From the NCBI RefSeq assembly GCF_009014635.1, contig NZ_BKCF01000001.1, forward strand, positions 434,001 to 498,000: 64,000 nt of DNA, given 5' to 3'. The DNA is from Patiriisocius marinistellae (lineage in GTDB: Bacteria > Bacteroidota > Bacteroidia > Flavobacteriales > Flavobacteriaceae). Each line of letters begins with the position of its first letter. Position 1 is the first letter of the stretch. The notes beneath the pieces are model-generated. The model was not told the DNA's origin and did not search any database. It saw only the letters and a program-made list of their open reading frames with translations. Below are positions 8,599-16,814 of this stretch, in pieces. The translations under genes were made by a program, and so were the position numbers.

Positions 8599-10272
8599 CT
8601 ACTCTAGCTTTGCCCAAGAATCTCTTAAACCTACCGTTTTATTAAAAACCATTTTTTCTGTAGTAGTGTCTTTATCCACAGTAAAATAACCTAAACGTTG
8701 AAACTGTACTTTATCTTCTACATGTAATTCCTTAAAGCTTGGCTCAGCATATCCTGTAATAACCTCTAAAGAATCTGGATTAACAAATTCCATAAAATCT
8801 TTTTCTTTATGTGTATCTGGTGAGGCAACCGTAAATAAACGGTCATACAGTCGTACTTCTATTTCTAATGCTTCTTTAATTGCAACCCAATGTAATGTTC
8901 CTTTTACCTTGCGCATTGAAGCTTCTGTTCCACTTCCACTAAGACTGTCTTCATCGTAAGTACAATGAATCTCGGTAACATTTCCATTTGCATCTTTTAC
9001 ACAATCATTAGCTTGAATAATATATGCATTCTTCAATCTAACTTCTTTCCCTAATTTGAGACGGAAAAACTTTTTATTTGCTTCTTCTCTAAAATCCTCT
9101 TTTTCAATATATAACTCTCTTGAAAATGGTACTTTTCTAAAACCGGCACTATCATCTTCTTGATTATTTTCAGCATCTAGCCATTCTGTTTTATCTTCTG
9201 GATAATTAGTGATAATAACTTTTACTGGATCTAAAACTGCCATTACTCTATTGGCTTTTTTATTTAAATCATCACGCACACTAAATTCTAATCTAGATAC
9301 ATCAATTAAATTATCACGCTTCCCTACTCCTATTCCATTTGCAAAATTTACGATAGACTCTGGAGTGTATCCTCTACGGCGTAAGCCAGAAATAGTAGGC
9401 ATTCTTGGATCATCCCAGCCAGTAACAACACCCTCTTCAACCAGACGAGCTAATTTTCGCTTACTCACAACTGTATGACTTAAATTTCTACGAGCAAACT
9501 CACGTTGTTTTGGTCGTAATTTACTTGAATCTCTAATTTGATCTAAAAACCAGTCATATAATTCTCTATGAGGTAAAAATTCTAGTGTACAAAAAGAATG
9601 AGATACCTGTTCTATATAGTCACTTTCACCGTGGGTCCAATCATACATAGGGAATATTTTCCAATCAGTTCCCGTTCTATGATGACTCTTATGTAATGTT
9701 CTATAAATTACGGGATCACGCATTAACATGTTTGTAGATTTCATATCAATCTTAGCACGCAAAACATGAGCACCTTCTGGTGCTTCTCCATTTTTCATTT
9801 TCTCAAATAAATCAAGATTTTCTTCAACACTACGATTACGAAATGGACTATCAACACCCTGTTGAGTTGGCGTCCCTTTTTGTTCTGCAATAGCCTCAGA
9901 AGATTGAGAATCTACATACGCTTTTCCATCTTTAATAAGCATAATTGCCCAATCATACAATTGTTGAAAATAATCACTCGCATAACACTCTGTTGCCCAA
10001 TTAAAGCCTAACCAGCTTACATCTCTCTTAATTGCATCTACAAATTCCTGTTCTTCTTTTGCAGGGTTTGTATCATCAAATCTAAGATTAACTGGTGCAT
10101 TATAACGCAGCCCTAATCCAAAATTTAAACAAATAGATGACGCGTGCCCAATGTGTAAATATCCATTAGGTTCTGGTGGAAATCTAAAACACAAATCCTC
10201 TTTTTTGTGTGTAGTTTCTAAATCTTTCTCTATGATTTGCTCAATAAAATTAAGCGGTTCTTTTTCTTCCAT
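8599..10272 (-). CDS. glnS: Glutaminyl-tRNA synthetase
   Basis: A class I synthetase of 557 aa that charges tRNA-Gln directly. The HIGH motif lies in PPEPNGYLHIGHA (HIGH at residues 40-43) and the KMSKS equivalent is VVSKRKL. The C-terminal anticodon-binding beta-barrels are present to the end. I place the start at the ATG at 10272, not at a GTG/ATG further upstream, because a -7 promoter element sits at 10294-10301, inside the longer reading frame. Gln-tRNA therefore does not depend on the GatCAB amidation route. Confidence 0.96.
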   Translation of the reverse strand: MEEKEPLNFIEQIIEKDLETTHKKEDLCFRFPPEPNGYLHIGHASSICLNFGLGLRYNAPVNLRFDDTNPAKEEQEFVDAIKRDVSWLGFNWATECYASDYFQQLYDWAIMLIKDGKAYVDSQSSEAIAEQKGTPTQQGVDSPFRNRSVEENLDLFEKMKNGEAPEGAHVLRAKIDMKSTNMLMRDPVIYRTLHKSHHRTGTDWKIFPMYDWTHGESDYIEQVSHSFCTLEFLPHRELYDWFLDQIRDSSKLRPKQREFARRNLSHTVVSKRKLARLVEEGVVTGWDDPRMPTISGLRRRGYTPESIVNFANGIGVGKRDNLIDVSRLEFSVRDDLNKKANRVMAVLDPVKVIITNYPEDKTEWLDAENNQEDDSAGFRKVPFSRELYIEKEDFREEANKKFFRLKLGKEVRLKNAYIIQANDCVKDANGNVTEIHCTYDEDSLSGSGTEASMRKVKGTLHWVAIKEALEIEVRLYDRLFTVASPDTHKEKDFMEFVNPDSLEVITGYAEPSFKELHVEDKVQFQRLGYFTVDKDTTTEKMVFNKTVGLRDSWAKLE

Positions 10273-10293
10273 GTTGCATGCTTTAAAGCAACG

Positions 10294-10301
10294 CAAAGAT
10301 A
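10294..10301 (-). promoter_or_regulatory. -7 element of glnS
   Basis: CAAAGATA on the plus strand reads TATCTTTG on the minus strand, a perfect TAnnTTTG, 22 bases before the chosen ATG. It implies a very short leader and rules out translation from the upstream in-frame codon at 10305. Confidence 0.6.
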
Positions 10302-10409
10302 CCATTATTGTTAAATTCTAGCGAACTACAACACACAACTACAAACTAAATTTTATATTTACAGTAGTTCCTTTTTTTAAAAATATTTTAAATGGCTAAA
10401 AAAGGCTTT

Positions 10410-10444
10410 CTTCGGAAATGTAACTGGCATTAAAATTTCCGAAG
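10410..10444. repeat. Inverted pair of the dispersed CTTCGGAAAT motif
   Basis: CTTCGGAAAT at 10410-10419 and its complement ATTTCCGAAG at 10435-10444 face each other across 15 bases in the leader region of folB. They could form a 10-pair hairpin. The left copy continues as GTAAC, the extended form of the motif. Confidence 0.7.
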
Positions 10445-10500
10445 AGATAAAGATTCAAAAGATGCATTCTTGAACACATAAAAAAATAAACAAAAACATT

Positions 10501-10854
10501 ATGAGTACAATTGAATTAAAAAATATACGTGTATTTGCAAATCACGGCTGCCTTACTGAAGAAGAAAAAATAGGGAGTGATTATCTAGTAAATGTGCGCG
10601 TTGAAGCAGATTTAATGCACGCTGCACAAACTGATGAACTTGATGATACTATAGATTATGTTGCATTAAACAACATTGTAAAGGAAGAAATGGCAATTAG
10701 AGCAAAACTTTTAGAAAACGTAGGCTTTAGAATCATAGAACGTATTTTAAGTGATTTTTCTGAAGTTACTTTTACGACGGTAACAGTTTCAAAAGTTAAT
10801 CCTCCTATAGGTGGTGATGTTGAAGCTGTTAGTGTAACAATGACTTCAGCATAA
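10501..10854 (+). CDS. folB: Dihydroneopterin aldolase
   Basis: A protein of 117 aa, normal for the family. It shows the FolB pattern IELKNIRVFANHGCLTEEEKIGSDYLVN at the N-terminus, the substrate-binding Tyr in DTIDYVAL, and the catalytic Lys and Pro region VSKVNPPIGGDVEAVSV near the end. It converts 7,8-dihydroneopterin to 6-hydroxymethyl-dihydropterin and glycolaldehyde in folate synthesis. It is monocistronic, between glnS (divergent) and tRNA-Cys. Confidence 0.93.
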   Translation: MSTIELKNIRVFANHGCLTEEEKIGSDYLVNVRVEADLMHAAQTDELDDTIDYVALNNIVKEEMAIRAKLLENVGFRIIERILSDFSEVTFTTVTVSKVNPPIGGDVEAVSVTMTSA

Positions 10855-10871
10855 TTAAAAGATGATTATTG

Positions 10872-10904
10872 TTTGCAAACTTAGGCGGTAATCTTTTATA
10901 TTTG
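10872..10904 (+). promoter_or_regulatory. Promoter of tRNA-Cys
   Basis: TTTG at 10872-10875, a 21-base spacer, then TATATTTG at 10897-10904 match both halves of the Bacteroidota consensus. The tRNA begins about 50 bases downstream. Confidence 0.65.
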
Positions 10905-10954
10905 CGTCCTGTAATTTTAGCCAGTGAAGAGATTCCTGCCTTTACATAAAAAAC

Positions 10955-11028
10955 GGCATCTTGGCCGAGTGGCTAGGCAGAGGTCTGCAAAACCTTCTAC
11001 AGCGGTTCGAATCCGCTAGATGCCTCCA
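10955..11028 (+). tRNA. tRNA-Cys (anticodon GCA)
   Basis: The acceptor stem GGCATCT pairs with AGATGCC. The D-arm (GGCCGAGTGGCTAGGC), the anticodon loop CTGCAAA with anticodon GCA, and the T-arm GCGGTTCGAATCCGC are all present. The discriminator base is T, the hallmark of tRNA-Cys, and CCA is encoded. A promoter lies upstream and a terminator immediately downstream, so it is a single-gene unit. Confidence 0.95.
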
Positions 11029-11032
11029 AAAA

Positions 11033-11060
11033 AACCAGTCTCAAAAAGACTGGTTTTTTT
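11033..11060. terminator. Terminator of tRNA-Cys, also facing the LysE gene
   Basis: AACCAGTCT and AGACTGGTT form a 9-pair stem that extends into A/T pairs, followed by a run of seven T. It lies five bases after the tRNA CCA end, between convergent units. Confidence 0.85.
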
Positions 11061-11080
11061 ATGTTTTACAGGAAAATGAT

Positions 11081-11097
11081 TAGTCACATTTCCGAAG
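11081..11097. repeat. Extended copy of the dispersed motif (17-mer)
   Basis: TAGTCACATTTCCGAAG is identical, over all 17 bases, to a stretch inside gltX at 5220-5236. Here it lies ten bases beyond the stop of the LysE-type gene. Confidence 0.8.
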
Positions 11098-11106
11098 ACA
11101 AGAAAA

Positions 11107-11832
11107 TTACTCAACTACTGGTGGAATAGGCTTTTCTAATGGGTCAAGTGGAGTTGGTAAATTATCAATACCCTTTTGAACCTGTGCAGGAAAAATACCT
11201 TCTAATAACATAAATACACCAAAACCAACAATTAAGAGACTTACCCATTTTTTTGTCTTAACTGTAAATCTAGGTGTCATTTTACTTTTTAATTTTTTTG
11301 CAAGTGCTATTTTTAAAATATCAATAGTTATAAAAACAACAAGCACCGTAGTTATAAAAAGAATTACACCCCGTTCACTCTTTGCATTTGCGTTTGCAAG
11401 AATAATCATACCCACCCATCCAGCAAGTACTCCAAAATTTACAAAATTTAAGAAAAACCCTTTAATAAAGAGACTTCCAAGATTTTTCTTTACTTCTAGT
11501 GCATGATGTTCTCTAACTATTTTGTATAAAGATTTTGTCGTACGTATGTAAGAAATAATACCATAAGCTATTAAAATTCCTCCACCAAAAATGAGTAATG
11601 CAGGGTCATTTTTTACACGTTCTAGAAGTTTAGTTGTACTAAAATAGGCAATACAAATAAAAATAATATCTGCAAAAATTGCACCTCCATCAAAGGCTAA
11701 ACCAGCTCTAAAACCTTTAGTTATACTAGTTTCGATAAGTGTAAAAAAGACAGGACCTACGGCAAATGCCATAATAAAACCGTAGAAAGCTGCGAATAGA
11801 AGTCCGTCCATAATAGTTTCGTAAAAATACAA
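11107..11832 (-). CDS. LysE-family amino-acid exporter
   Basis: A 241-aa hydrophobic protein with about six membrane helices. The N-terminal pattern (FIMAFAVGPVFFTLIETSITKGFRAGLAFDGGAIFAD) matches the LysE/RhtB translocator family, in which the conserved Gly-Pro near the first helix and the following helix line the transport path. Members export lysine, threonine, homoserine or other small amino acids; the substrate cannot be told here. The Pro-rich C-terminal tail is not a family feature. It is 36 bases from the GIN-domain gene upstream, so co-transcription is possible. Confidence 0.82.
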   Translation of the reverse strand: MYFYETIMDGLLFAAFYGFIMAFAVGPVFFTLIETSITKGFRAGLAFDGGAIFADIIFICIAYFSTTKLLERVKNDPALLIFGGGILIAYGIISYIRTTKSLYKIVREHHALEVKKNLGSLFIKGFFLNFVNFGVLAGWVGMIILANANAKSERGVILFITTVLVVFITIDILKIALAKKLKSKMTPRFTVKTKKWVSLLIVGFGVFMLLEGIFPAQVQKGIDNLPTPLDPLEKPIPPVVE

Positions 11833-11868
11833 AACCTTTTATGCTTTCTATATATGGAAGCTATTTAG

Positions 11869-12543
11869 TTACTCTTTGATGATTATTTTACCTCCTAAGC
11901 GTTTCTTTTTATTGATTTTTTTAGGATTTCCATAGACAGTTATAGTTCCACCAGCAGTGACTTTTGCATCTACTTTTTCACTAGCATAAACATCTGCAGC
12001 TCCCCCAGCGGTGACTTTTACTTCAGTATTTTGAGATTTTAAATCTTCTCCTCTAAATCCACCACCAGAATTAACTGTTATTTCTTGAGAAACAATCATC
12101 CCAGAAGCTTGTATTGAACCTCCTGAAACAGATTTAAACTCACCGTTATTAACATCTAATGTTATACGAACTTCACCACCTTCTTGAGTTCTAATAATAA
12201 TATTTTCTTGTTTAAAAGTTTGAGCACTTGTAATCTCGCCACCCTCATTTGCATCAAGAATAGTAACACCTGTATGATATACTTTTACTTGCGTGTCATT
12301 ACCATTAAAGCGAGTATCAAGTTTCATTCTAATTTTTAAAATATCCTTGTCATCCACTTCAACTTTTACATCATCTACATTAGTTCCAGTGATTACAATT
12401 TTGTTTTCATCTGCAGTAATGAGCTCAACTTCAATAAGGTCAAATACTTTAATTTCATTGAATTGTGGTACTGTTTCTTCTCTGTTTTGGGCAATAGTAA
12501 ATGTTGTTAATAAAACTAATGCTAACGTAAATAGGTTTTTCAT
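11869..12543 (-). CDS. Secreted head GIN domain (DUF2807) protein
   Basis: A 224-aa protein with a signal peptide (residues 1-18, ending TIAQ). A repetitive right-handed beta-helix-like region follows in which GGE, GGS and GGA turns recur (EGGEVRITLDVNNGEF, SGGSIQASG, SGGGFRGEDL, AGGAADVYASEKVDAKVTAGG). It is the putative auto-transporter adhesin / head GIN domain of Bacteroidota, a periplasmic or surface-exposed protein of unknown binding partner. It ends in a basic tail. It lies between rnr upstream (53 bases) and the LysE gene downstream, all on the minus strand. Confidence 0.8.
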   Translation of the reverse strand: MKNLFTLALVLLTTFTIAQNREETVPQFNEIKVFDLIEVELITADENKIVITGTNVDDVKVEVDDKDILKIRMKLDTRFNGNDTQVKVYHTGVTILDANEGGEITSAQTFKQENIIIRTQEGGEVRITLDVNNGEFKSVSGGSIQASGMIVSQEITVNSGGGFRGEDLKSQNTEVKVTAGGAADVYASEKVDAKVTAGGTITVYGNPKKINKKKRLGGKIIIKE

Positions 12544-12596
12544 GATTTTTTTTGTTTTCTATAATGTGTTTTACAATAGTTATTCCAAAAATGAAA

Positions 12597-14813
12597 TTAT
12601 ACAAATACAAAATCTAAATGTTTTCTTACTAAATCGGCATTTTTAACCTTTACTTGTACTTCATCACCTAAGACATACTTTTTATGTTTACGTTGTCCAA
12701 CAACAGCATATTCCTCTTTGATAAACTCATAATGGTCATCTTGCATATCTTGAATCCTTATCATTCCCTCACACTTATTTTCAATAATTTCTACGTAAAT
12801 TCCCCATTCTGTTACACCACTAATAACGCCTTTAAATTCTTGATCTTTATGGTCTTGCATATATTTAACCTGCATATATTTAATGCTATCACGCTCAGCT
12901 CTTGCTGCAAGTCCTTCCATCTCACTTGAATGTGCACAACGATCTTCGTATTTTTCATTTTTAGCACTTTCTTTACCATCTAAATATCGTTGTAATAAAC
13001 GATGTACCATTACATCTGGGTAACGACGAATAGGCGAAGTAAAATGTGTATAATAATCAAAGGCAAGTCCATAGTGACCTATATTTTGTGTTGTATACAC
13101 TGCCTTGCTCATTGTACGGATAGCAAGTGTGTCAATCATGTTTTGCTCTTTACGACCATTGACATCTTTTAATAATTTATTTAAAGATTGCGCTGTAGAA
13201 TTTCTGTCTTTGGTGTTTAATTTATAACCAAATTGCTTAATAATATTCTCTAACGCTGCAATCCTTTCATCATCTGGCTCATCGTGTACACGATATACAA
13301 ACGTTTTTGATTCTCCTTGTTTATTTTTCTTTTTGCCTATAAATTCAGCAACACTTCTATTTGCTAGAAGCATAAACTCTTCAATCAATTTGTTAGCATC
13401 TCTACTTTCTTTAAAATAAACACCAGTAGGCGTTGCTTCTTCATCAAGTATAAATTTAACCTCTACTTTATCAAAGGATATAGCTCCAGCATTCATCCTT
13501 GCTTTTCTTAAAATCTTAGCAAGTCTATCCATTTCAATAATTGCAGATGCTATAGGAGCATCCACTTTGTAAGCTTTATCTGTTATTGATATGTCTGCCG
13601 AAATGTTAAGATCCAGATTATTATCACTGCTGTTTTTACCTACATTATTATCAATAATCTGTTGCGCTTCCTCATACGCAAAACGAGCGTCTGAGTATGT
13701 AACTGTCCTACCAAACCATCTATTAACAATTTCGGCTTTAGTGTTCATTTCAAATACTGCAGAAAATGTATATTTTTCTTCATGAGGTCTTAAGGAACAA
13801 GCACCGTTTGATAAAATTTCTGGTAACATAGGTACTACTCTATCAACTAAATAAACAGAGGTTGCTCTTTCGTAAGCTTCATCATCAAGCACAGATCCTG
13901 GTTGTAAATAGTGAGATACATCTGCAATATGAATTCCTATTTCGTAGTTTCCGTTTTCTAAAGTTGTAAATGAAAGAGCATCATCAAAATCCTTTGCGTC
14001 TTTAGGATCAATAGTGAAAGTTAAATCCTTGCGCATATCTCGCCGTTTAGCAATTTCCGAAGCATGAATTTTAGTATCTAATGTATTTGCATATTCCTCC
14101 ACCTCTGGGGGAAAATCATATGGCAATCCATACTGAGCTAAAATTGAATGGATCTCTGTATTATGCTCACCAGGCATTCCTAAACTTTTTATAACTGTAC
14201 CGTAAGGAGAATCTGCTTTTTCTGGCCAATCATCCATACGTACAAGTACTTTTTCACCTTGTTTTGCATCGCCTATATTTGCTTTGGGAACAAAAATATC
14301 AGTGTACATTTTATGGTCACTGGTATCAACAAATGCAAAGTTTTCTTTGATGTCTATTGTTCCTACAAATTCGGTTTTATGGCGTTCTATGATTCTTGTT
14401 ACTTCGCCCTCAGTTTTTCCGCCTCTTCGACGTTTAAAAACATAGACTTCTACAATATCATTTTGTAATGCTTTATTAAGATTTTTATTCTTTACCAGAA
14501 TATCATCTTCTAAGTCTTCCACTATGATGTAGCCTTGGCCACGTCCAGCGATATCTACTTTTCCTGTGTAATAATTTTGGTTTGGTGTAATAATATATTT
14601 GCCACGTTCAATTTCTTGAATGGTCTTTTTTACTTGTAATTCTTTTAATTTTTTTATAATTTGGTTGCGGCTATTTGCGTCATCAACGCCCATTTTTGCA
14701 GCAATTTGTTTATGATTTTTAGGGTTTGAATGGTCTTTTCGTAGGACTTCTAATATTTTTTGTTCAAGACCATCTGTATTTTTTTTTCTTTTTTGTTTTG
14801 TTCTTTTCGACAT
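12597..14813 (-). CDS. rnr: Ribonuclease R
   Basis: A processive 3'-5' exoribonuclease of 738 aa from the ATG at 14813. A basic N-terminus and winged-helix region are followed by cold-shock OB domains (about 70-230) and the RNB catalytic domain, with the Asp-rich motif TIDPKDAKDFDDALS. A C-terminal S1 domain (EFKGVISGVTEWGIYVEI) completes it. RNase R degrades structured RNA and takes part in rRNA quality control. Upstream in-frame ATGs at 14828 and 14819 give the alternative N-terminus MRIMNMSK; I prefer MSKRTKQKRKK as the conserved basic start. A small hairpin lies directly 5' of the start. Confidence 0.95.
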   Translation of the reverse strand: MSKRTKQKRKKNTDGLEQKILEVLRKDHSNPKNHKQIAAKMGVDDANSRNQIIKKLKELQVKKTIQEIERGKYIITPNQNYYTGKVDIAGRGQGYIIVEDLEDDILVKNKNLNKALQNDIVEVYVFKRRRGGKTEGEVTRIIERHKTEFVGTIDIKENFAFVDTSDHKMYTDIFVPKANIGDAKQGEKVLVRMDDWPEKADSPYGTVIKSLGMPGEHNTEIHSILAQYGLPYDFPPEVEEYANTLDTKIHASEIAKRRDMRKDLTFTIDPKDAKDFDDALSFTTLENGNYEIGIHIADVSHYLQPGSVLDDEAYERATSVYLVDRVVPMLPEILSNGACSLRPHEEKYTFSAVFEMNTKAEIVNRWFGRTVTYSDARFAYEEAQQIIDNNVGKNSSDNNLDLNISADISITDKAYKVDAPIASAIIEMDRLAKILRKARMNAGAISFDKVEVKFILDEEATPTGVYFKESRDANKLIEEFMLLANRSVAEFIGKKKNKQGESKTFVYRVHDEPDDERIAALENIIKQFGYKLNTKDRNSTAQSLNKLLKDVNGRKEQNMIDTLAIRTMSKAVYTTQNIGHYGLAFDYYTHFTSPIRRYPDVMVHRLLQRYLDGKESAKNEKYEDRCAHSSEMEGLAARAERDSIKYMQVKYMQDHKDQEFKGVISGVTEWGIYVEIIENKCEGMIRIQDMQDDHYEFIKEEYAVVGQRKHKKYVLGDEVQVKVKNADLVRKHLDFVFV

Positions 14814-14820
14814 ATTCATG

Positions 14821-14838
14821 ATCCGCAAAAGCGGGTAT
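14821..14838 (-). repeat. Start-proximal hairpin 5' of rnr
   Basis: In gene orientation it reads ATACCCGCTTTTGCGGAT. The core CCGC-TTTT-GCGG is a perfect 4-pair stem, 7 bases before the ATG at 14813. A second inverted repeat (ATTCTCACATTTTTGAGAAC) lies just upstream. Confidence 0.55.
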
Positions 14839-15028
14839 TTTTTGTTCTCAAAAATGTGAGAATCTTATTATTATTTAATGTAAAAGTAGGTTTAATAAAA
14901 TCAAACCGTCTCTTATTTGTAAAGTTTTAGCATTGTGGGTGTTACTTTTAAAGGTATCGTAACATTAAAATAACTTTATATAATTATAAATAAAAATATA
15001 TGTAATTTTAAAATGCTTATCTAAGGCT

Positions 15029-15268
15029 ATGGAAGACTATAAAACAATTGCCATTTTTACATTCCCCAGTGAATATGCTGTGCTTCAACATTTGTTTGAG
15101 CAGGCTGAATTGCATTATTTTTTTCAAAACGAAACAATGATTAGCGTGCTTCCTTTTCATAGCAACGCTTTTGGAGGCATTCGTTTAAAAGTGCACCCTA
15201 GTGATATTGATAAAGCAAGACTTATTATTAACTCGCTAGAAGATGATAGTCATTTATCTGTGGTTTAA
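15029..15268 (+). CDS. DUF2007 domain protein (putative signal-transducing protein)
   Basis: A 79-aa protein. Its fold pattern IAIFTFPSEYAVLQHLFEQAELHYFFQNE, then GGIRLKVHPSDIDKARLII, matches the short DUF2007 family, which resembles PII-like ferredoxin folds and is annotated as putative signal transducing protein. The biochemical role is unknown. It is the last gene before the long AT-rich gap, divergent from rnr. Confidence 0.75.
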   Translation: MEDYKTIAIFTFPSEYAVLQHLFEQAELHYFFQNETMISVLPFHSNAFGGIRLKVHPSDIDKARLIINSLEDDSHLSVV

Positions 15269-15945
15269 AATATTTCTTCTAAATTAAAAATACTACTCTT
15301 AAAATCTTGTCACTTTTCCGAAGTAAAAATTCCATTTTCAAAGTTATCCCTGTTATCAACAATTATATATATAATACTTTTTTCTTTTTAAAAATTTAAA
15401 ATAAAAATGATGTATATAATGGTATGTTAATATGTAGCATAACTTTATTGAAGAACCGTTGTTTTAAACTTTATAGTTTGTTCTTGATAGGTTATTAACA
15501 AGATATGAATATTATTTTCTTCTGAAATTTAATACATTACACACCTTAGTTAACAATTGTTGATAACGCTAATCCACAACTCATTTTTGATAAATAATTT
15601 TAATTTCAATGTTTGGAACTACAATTATTTGTCTGAAAACTTACCTATAAATTGGATAGTTATATTTAGGAATTCTCAGATAAAAATGGATATGAATTTT
15701 TTGAAACAATTGTGCAAATTTTTCTTTCGATTTCTTCCATGTAGATATTAACATTGTTGTTAGTTAAATGTTAATAGCTACAATTATTCTTTATCCACTA
15801 TCATGCCATTACTTTTTATTGAAATGTAAACCATTCACCCAATAACTATTTTTATCTTTACCAAGATAGAAGTATTAATTAAAACATTACACGTCTTTAG
15901 CCTGTCTTTAAAAAGCGACAAACGAGTAATAGAAATATAATAAAG
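15269..15945. other. Long AT-rich non-coding region with DnaA-box-like words (candidate oriC)
   Basis: This is the only gap over 300 bases in the window. It holds TTATCCCTG (15344), TTATCAACA (15353), TTATTAACA (15492), TTATCAACA on the minus strand (15558-15566), TAATCCACA (15570) and TTATCCACT (15791). These are one- or two-mismatch relatives of the DnaA box TTATCCACA. A very AT-rich stretch (about 15361-15430) could serve as an unwinding element, and one extended CTTCGGAAA motif is at 15309-15323. I see no credible gene; the short frames inside show no protein-like composition. No exact DnaA consensus box is present, so the origin call is tentative. Confidence 0.4.
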
Positions 15946-16377
15946 ATGAAAATAGCCATAGGAAATGACCATGCAGGACCAGATTATAAATTTGCAATTG
16001 TTGCTTATTTAAAGGAACAAGGACATGAAGTTATTAATCACGGTACAGATACTTTAGACAGTGTTGATTATCCAGATTTTGCAAATCCTGTAGCAAAAGC
16101 GGTAAATGAAGGTGATGTTCCTTTTGGTGTTCTTATTTGTGGAAGTGCAAACGGTGTTGCAATGACAGCTAATAAATATCCTAATGTAAGAGCTGGTATT
16201 TGTTGGACAAACGAAATTACTGAGTTAACGAGATTACATAATGATGCTAATATAATTTGTATTCCAGCACGTTTCACTTCAATACCTCAAGCAGTAAAAA
16301 TGGTAAAAACTTTTTTAAATACAGCTTTTGAAGGTGGTCGTCATCAAAATAGAGTTGATAAAATATCCTGTTCTTAA
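15946..16377 (+). CDS. rpiB: Ribose-5-phosphate isomerase B
   Basis: A 143-aa protein of the RpiB/LacAB family. The N-terminal phosphate-binding motif IGNDHAGPDYK, the segment DSVDYPDFANPVAKAV, and the active-site loop ICGSANGVAMTANKYP (with the family Cys) are present, followed by NIICIPARF. It interconverts ribulose-5-phosphate and ribose-5-phosphate in the pentose phosphate pathway. It is the first gene of a plus-strand run (rpiB, PH-domain protein, CDF transporter, acetyltransferase) with gaps of 3-14 bases, probably one transcript. Confidence 0.95.
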   Translation: MKIAIGNDHAGPDYKFAIVAYLKEQGHEVINHGTDTLDSVDYPDFANPVAKAVNEGDVPFGVLICGSANGVAMTANKYPNVRAGICWTNEITELTRLHNDANIICIPARFTSIPQAVKMVKTFLNTAFEGGRHQNRVDKISCS

Positions 16378-16388
16378 CAATTATTGTT

Positions 16389-16811
16389 ATGAAAGTGTTT
16401 AGGTCTAAAGTTAATTTTATATTTCTAGGATTATTCTTAGTACTATTTGTAATATTCATTTTAAAGATAGTTTTTGACCAAACAATTGATACTTTAGGAG
16501 GGTGGTTTTTAAAATTATTTATTGGATTATTACTAGCTTTTTGTATTGATCTTTTTTTGAGAACGCGTTATATAATTAAAGAAACTACTTTATATATTAA
16601 ATCTGGATTACTTAATTATCCAGCTATACCTATAAAAAGTATTAAGAGTATTGAAAAAACTAATTCAATAATTGCTGCGCCAGCTGCTTCAATGGATAGG
16701 ATTGAAATAAAATTTAATACATATGATAGTGTTATAATTTCTCCAATAAATAAAAAAGCTTTTATTACTGCATTACAAACTGTAAATCCATCAATTAAAT
16801 CGACAATTTAA
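16389..16811 (+). CDS. Membrane protein with a bacterial PH (YyaB-like) domain
   Basis: A 140-aa protein with two membrane helices (about residues 10-27 and 40-57). A small domain follows with the pattern TTLYIKSGLLNYPAIPIKSIKSIEKTNS and DRIEIKF, typical of the short bacterial PH/YyaB family (DUF1200). The function is unknown. It lies 11 bases after rpiB and 3 bases before the cation transporter. Confidence 0.7.
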   Translation: MKVFRSKVNFIFLGLFLVLFVIFILKIVFDQTIDTLGGWFLKLFIGLLLAFCIDLFLRTRYIIKETTLYIKSGLLNYPAIPIKSIKSIEKTNSIIAAPAASMDRIEIKFNTYDSVIISPINKKAFITALQTVNPSIKSTI

Positions 16812-16814
16812 ATC

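Noticed and set aside
10273-10305. N-terminal extension of glnS (11 extra codons)
   Set aside because: A perfect -7 element at 10294-10301 lies inside the extension, and the extra residues are not family-like.
10954-11028. tRNA-Leu or tRNA-Ser (long leader and G-rich D-arm)
   Set aside because: The anticodon is GCA, the variable loop is short and the discriminator is T, which identify tRNA-Cys.
15557-15751. 64-codon frame in the long AT-rich gap
   Set aside because: Asn/Phe/Ile-rich, no signal, no initiation context, and it crosses DnaA-box-like words; I take it as non-coding.
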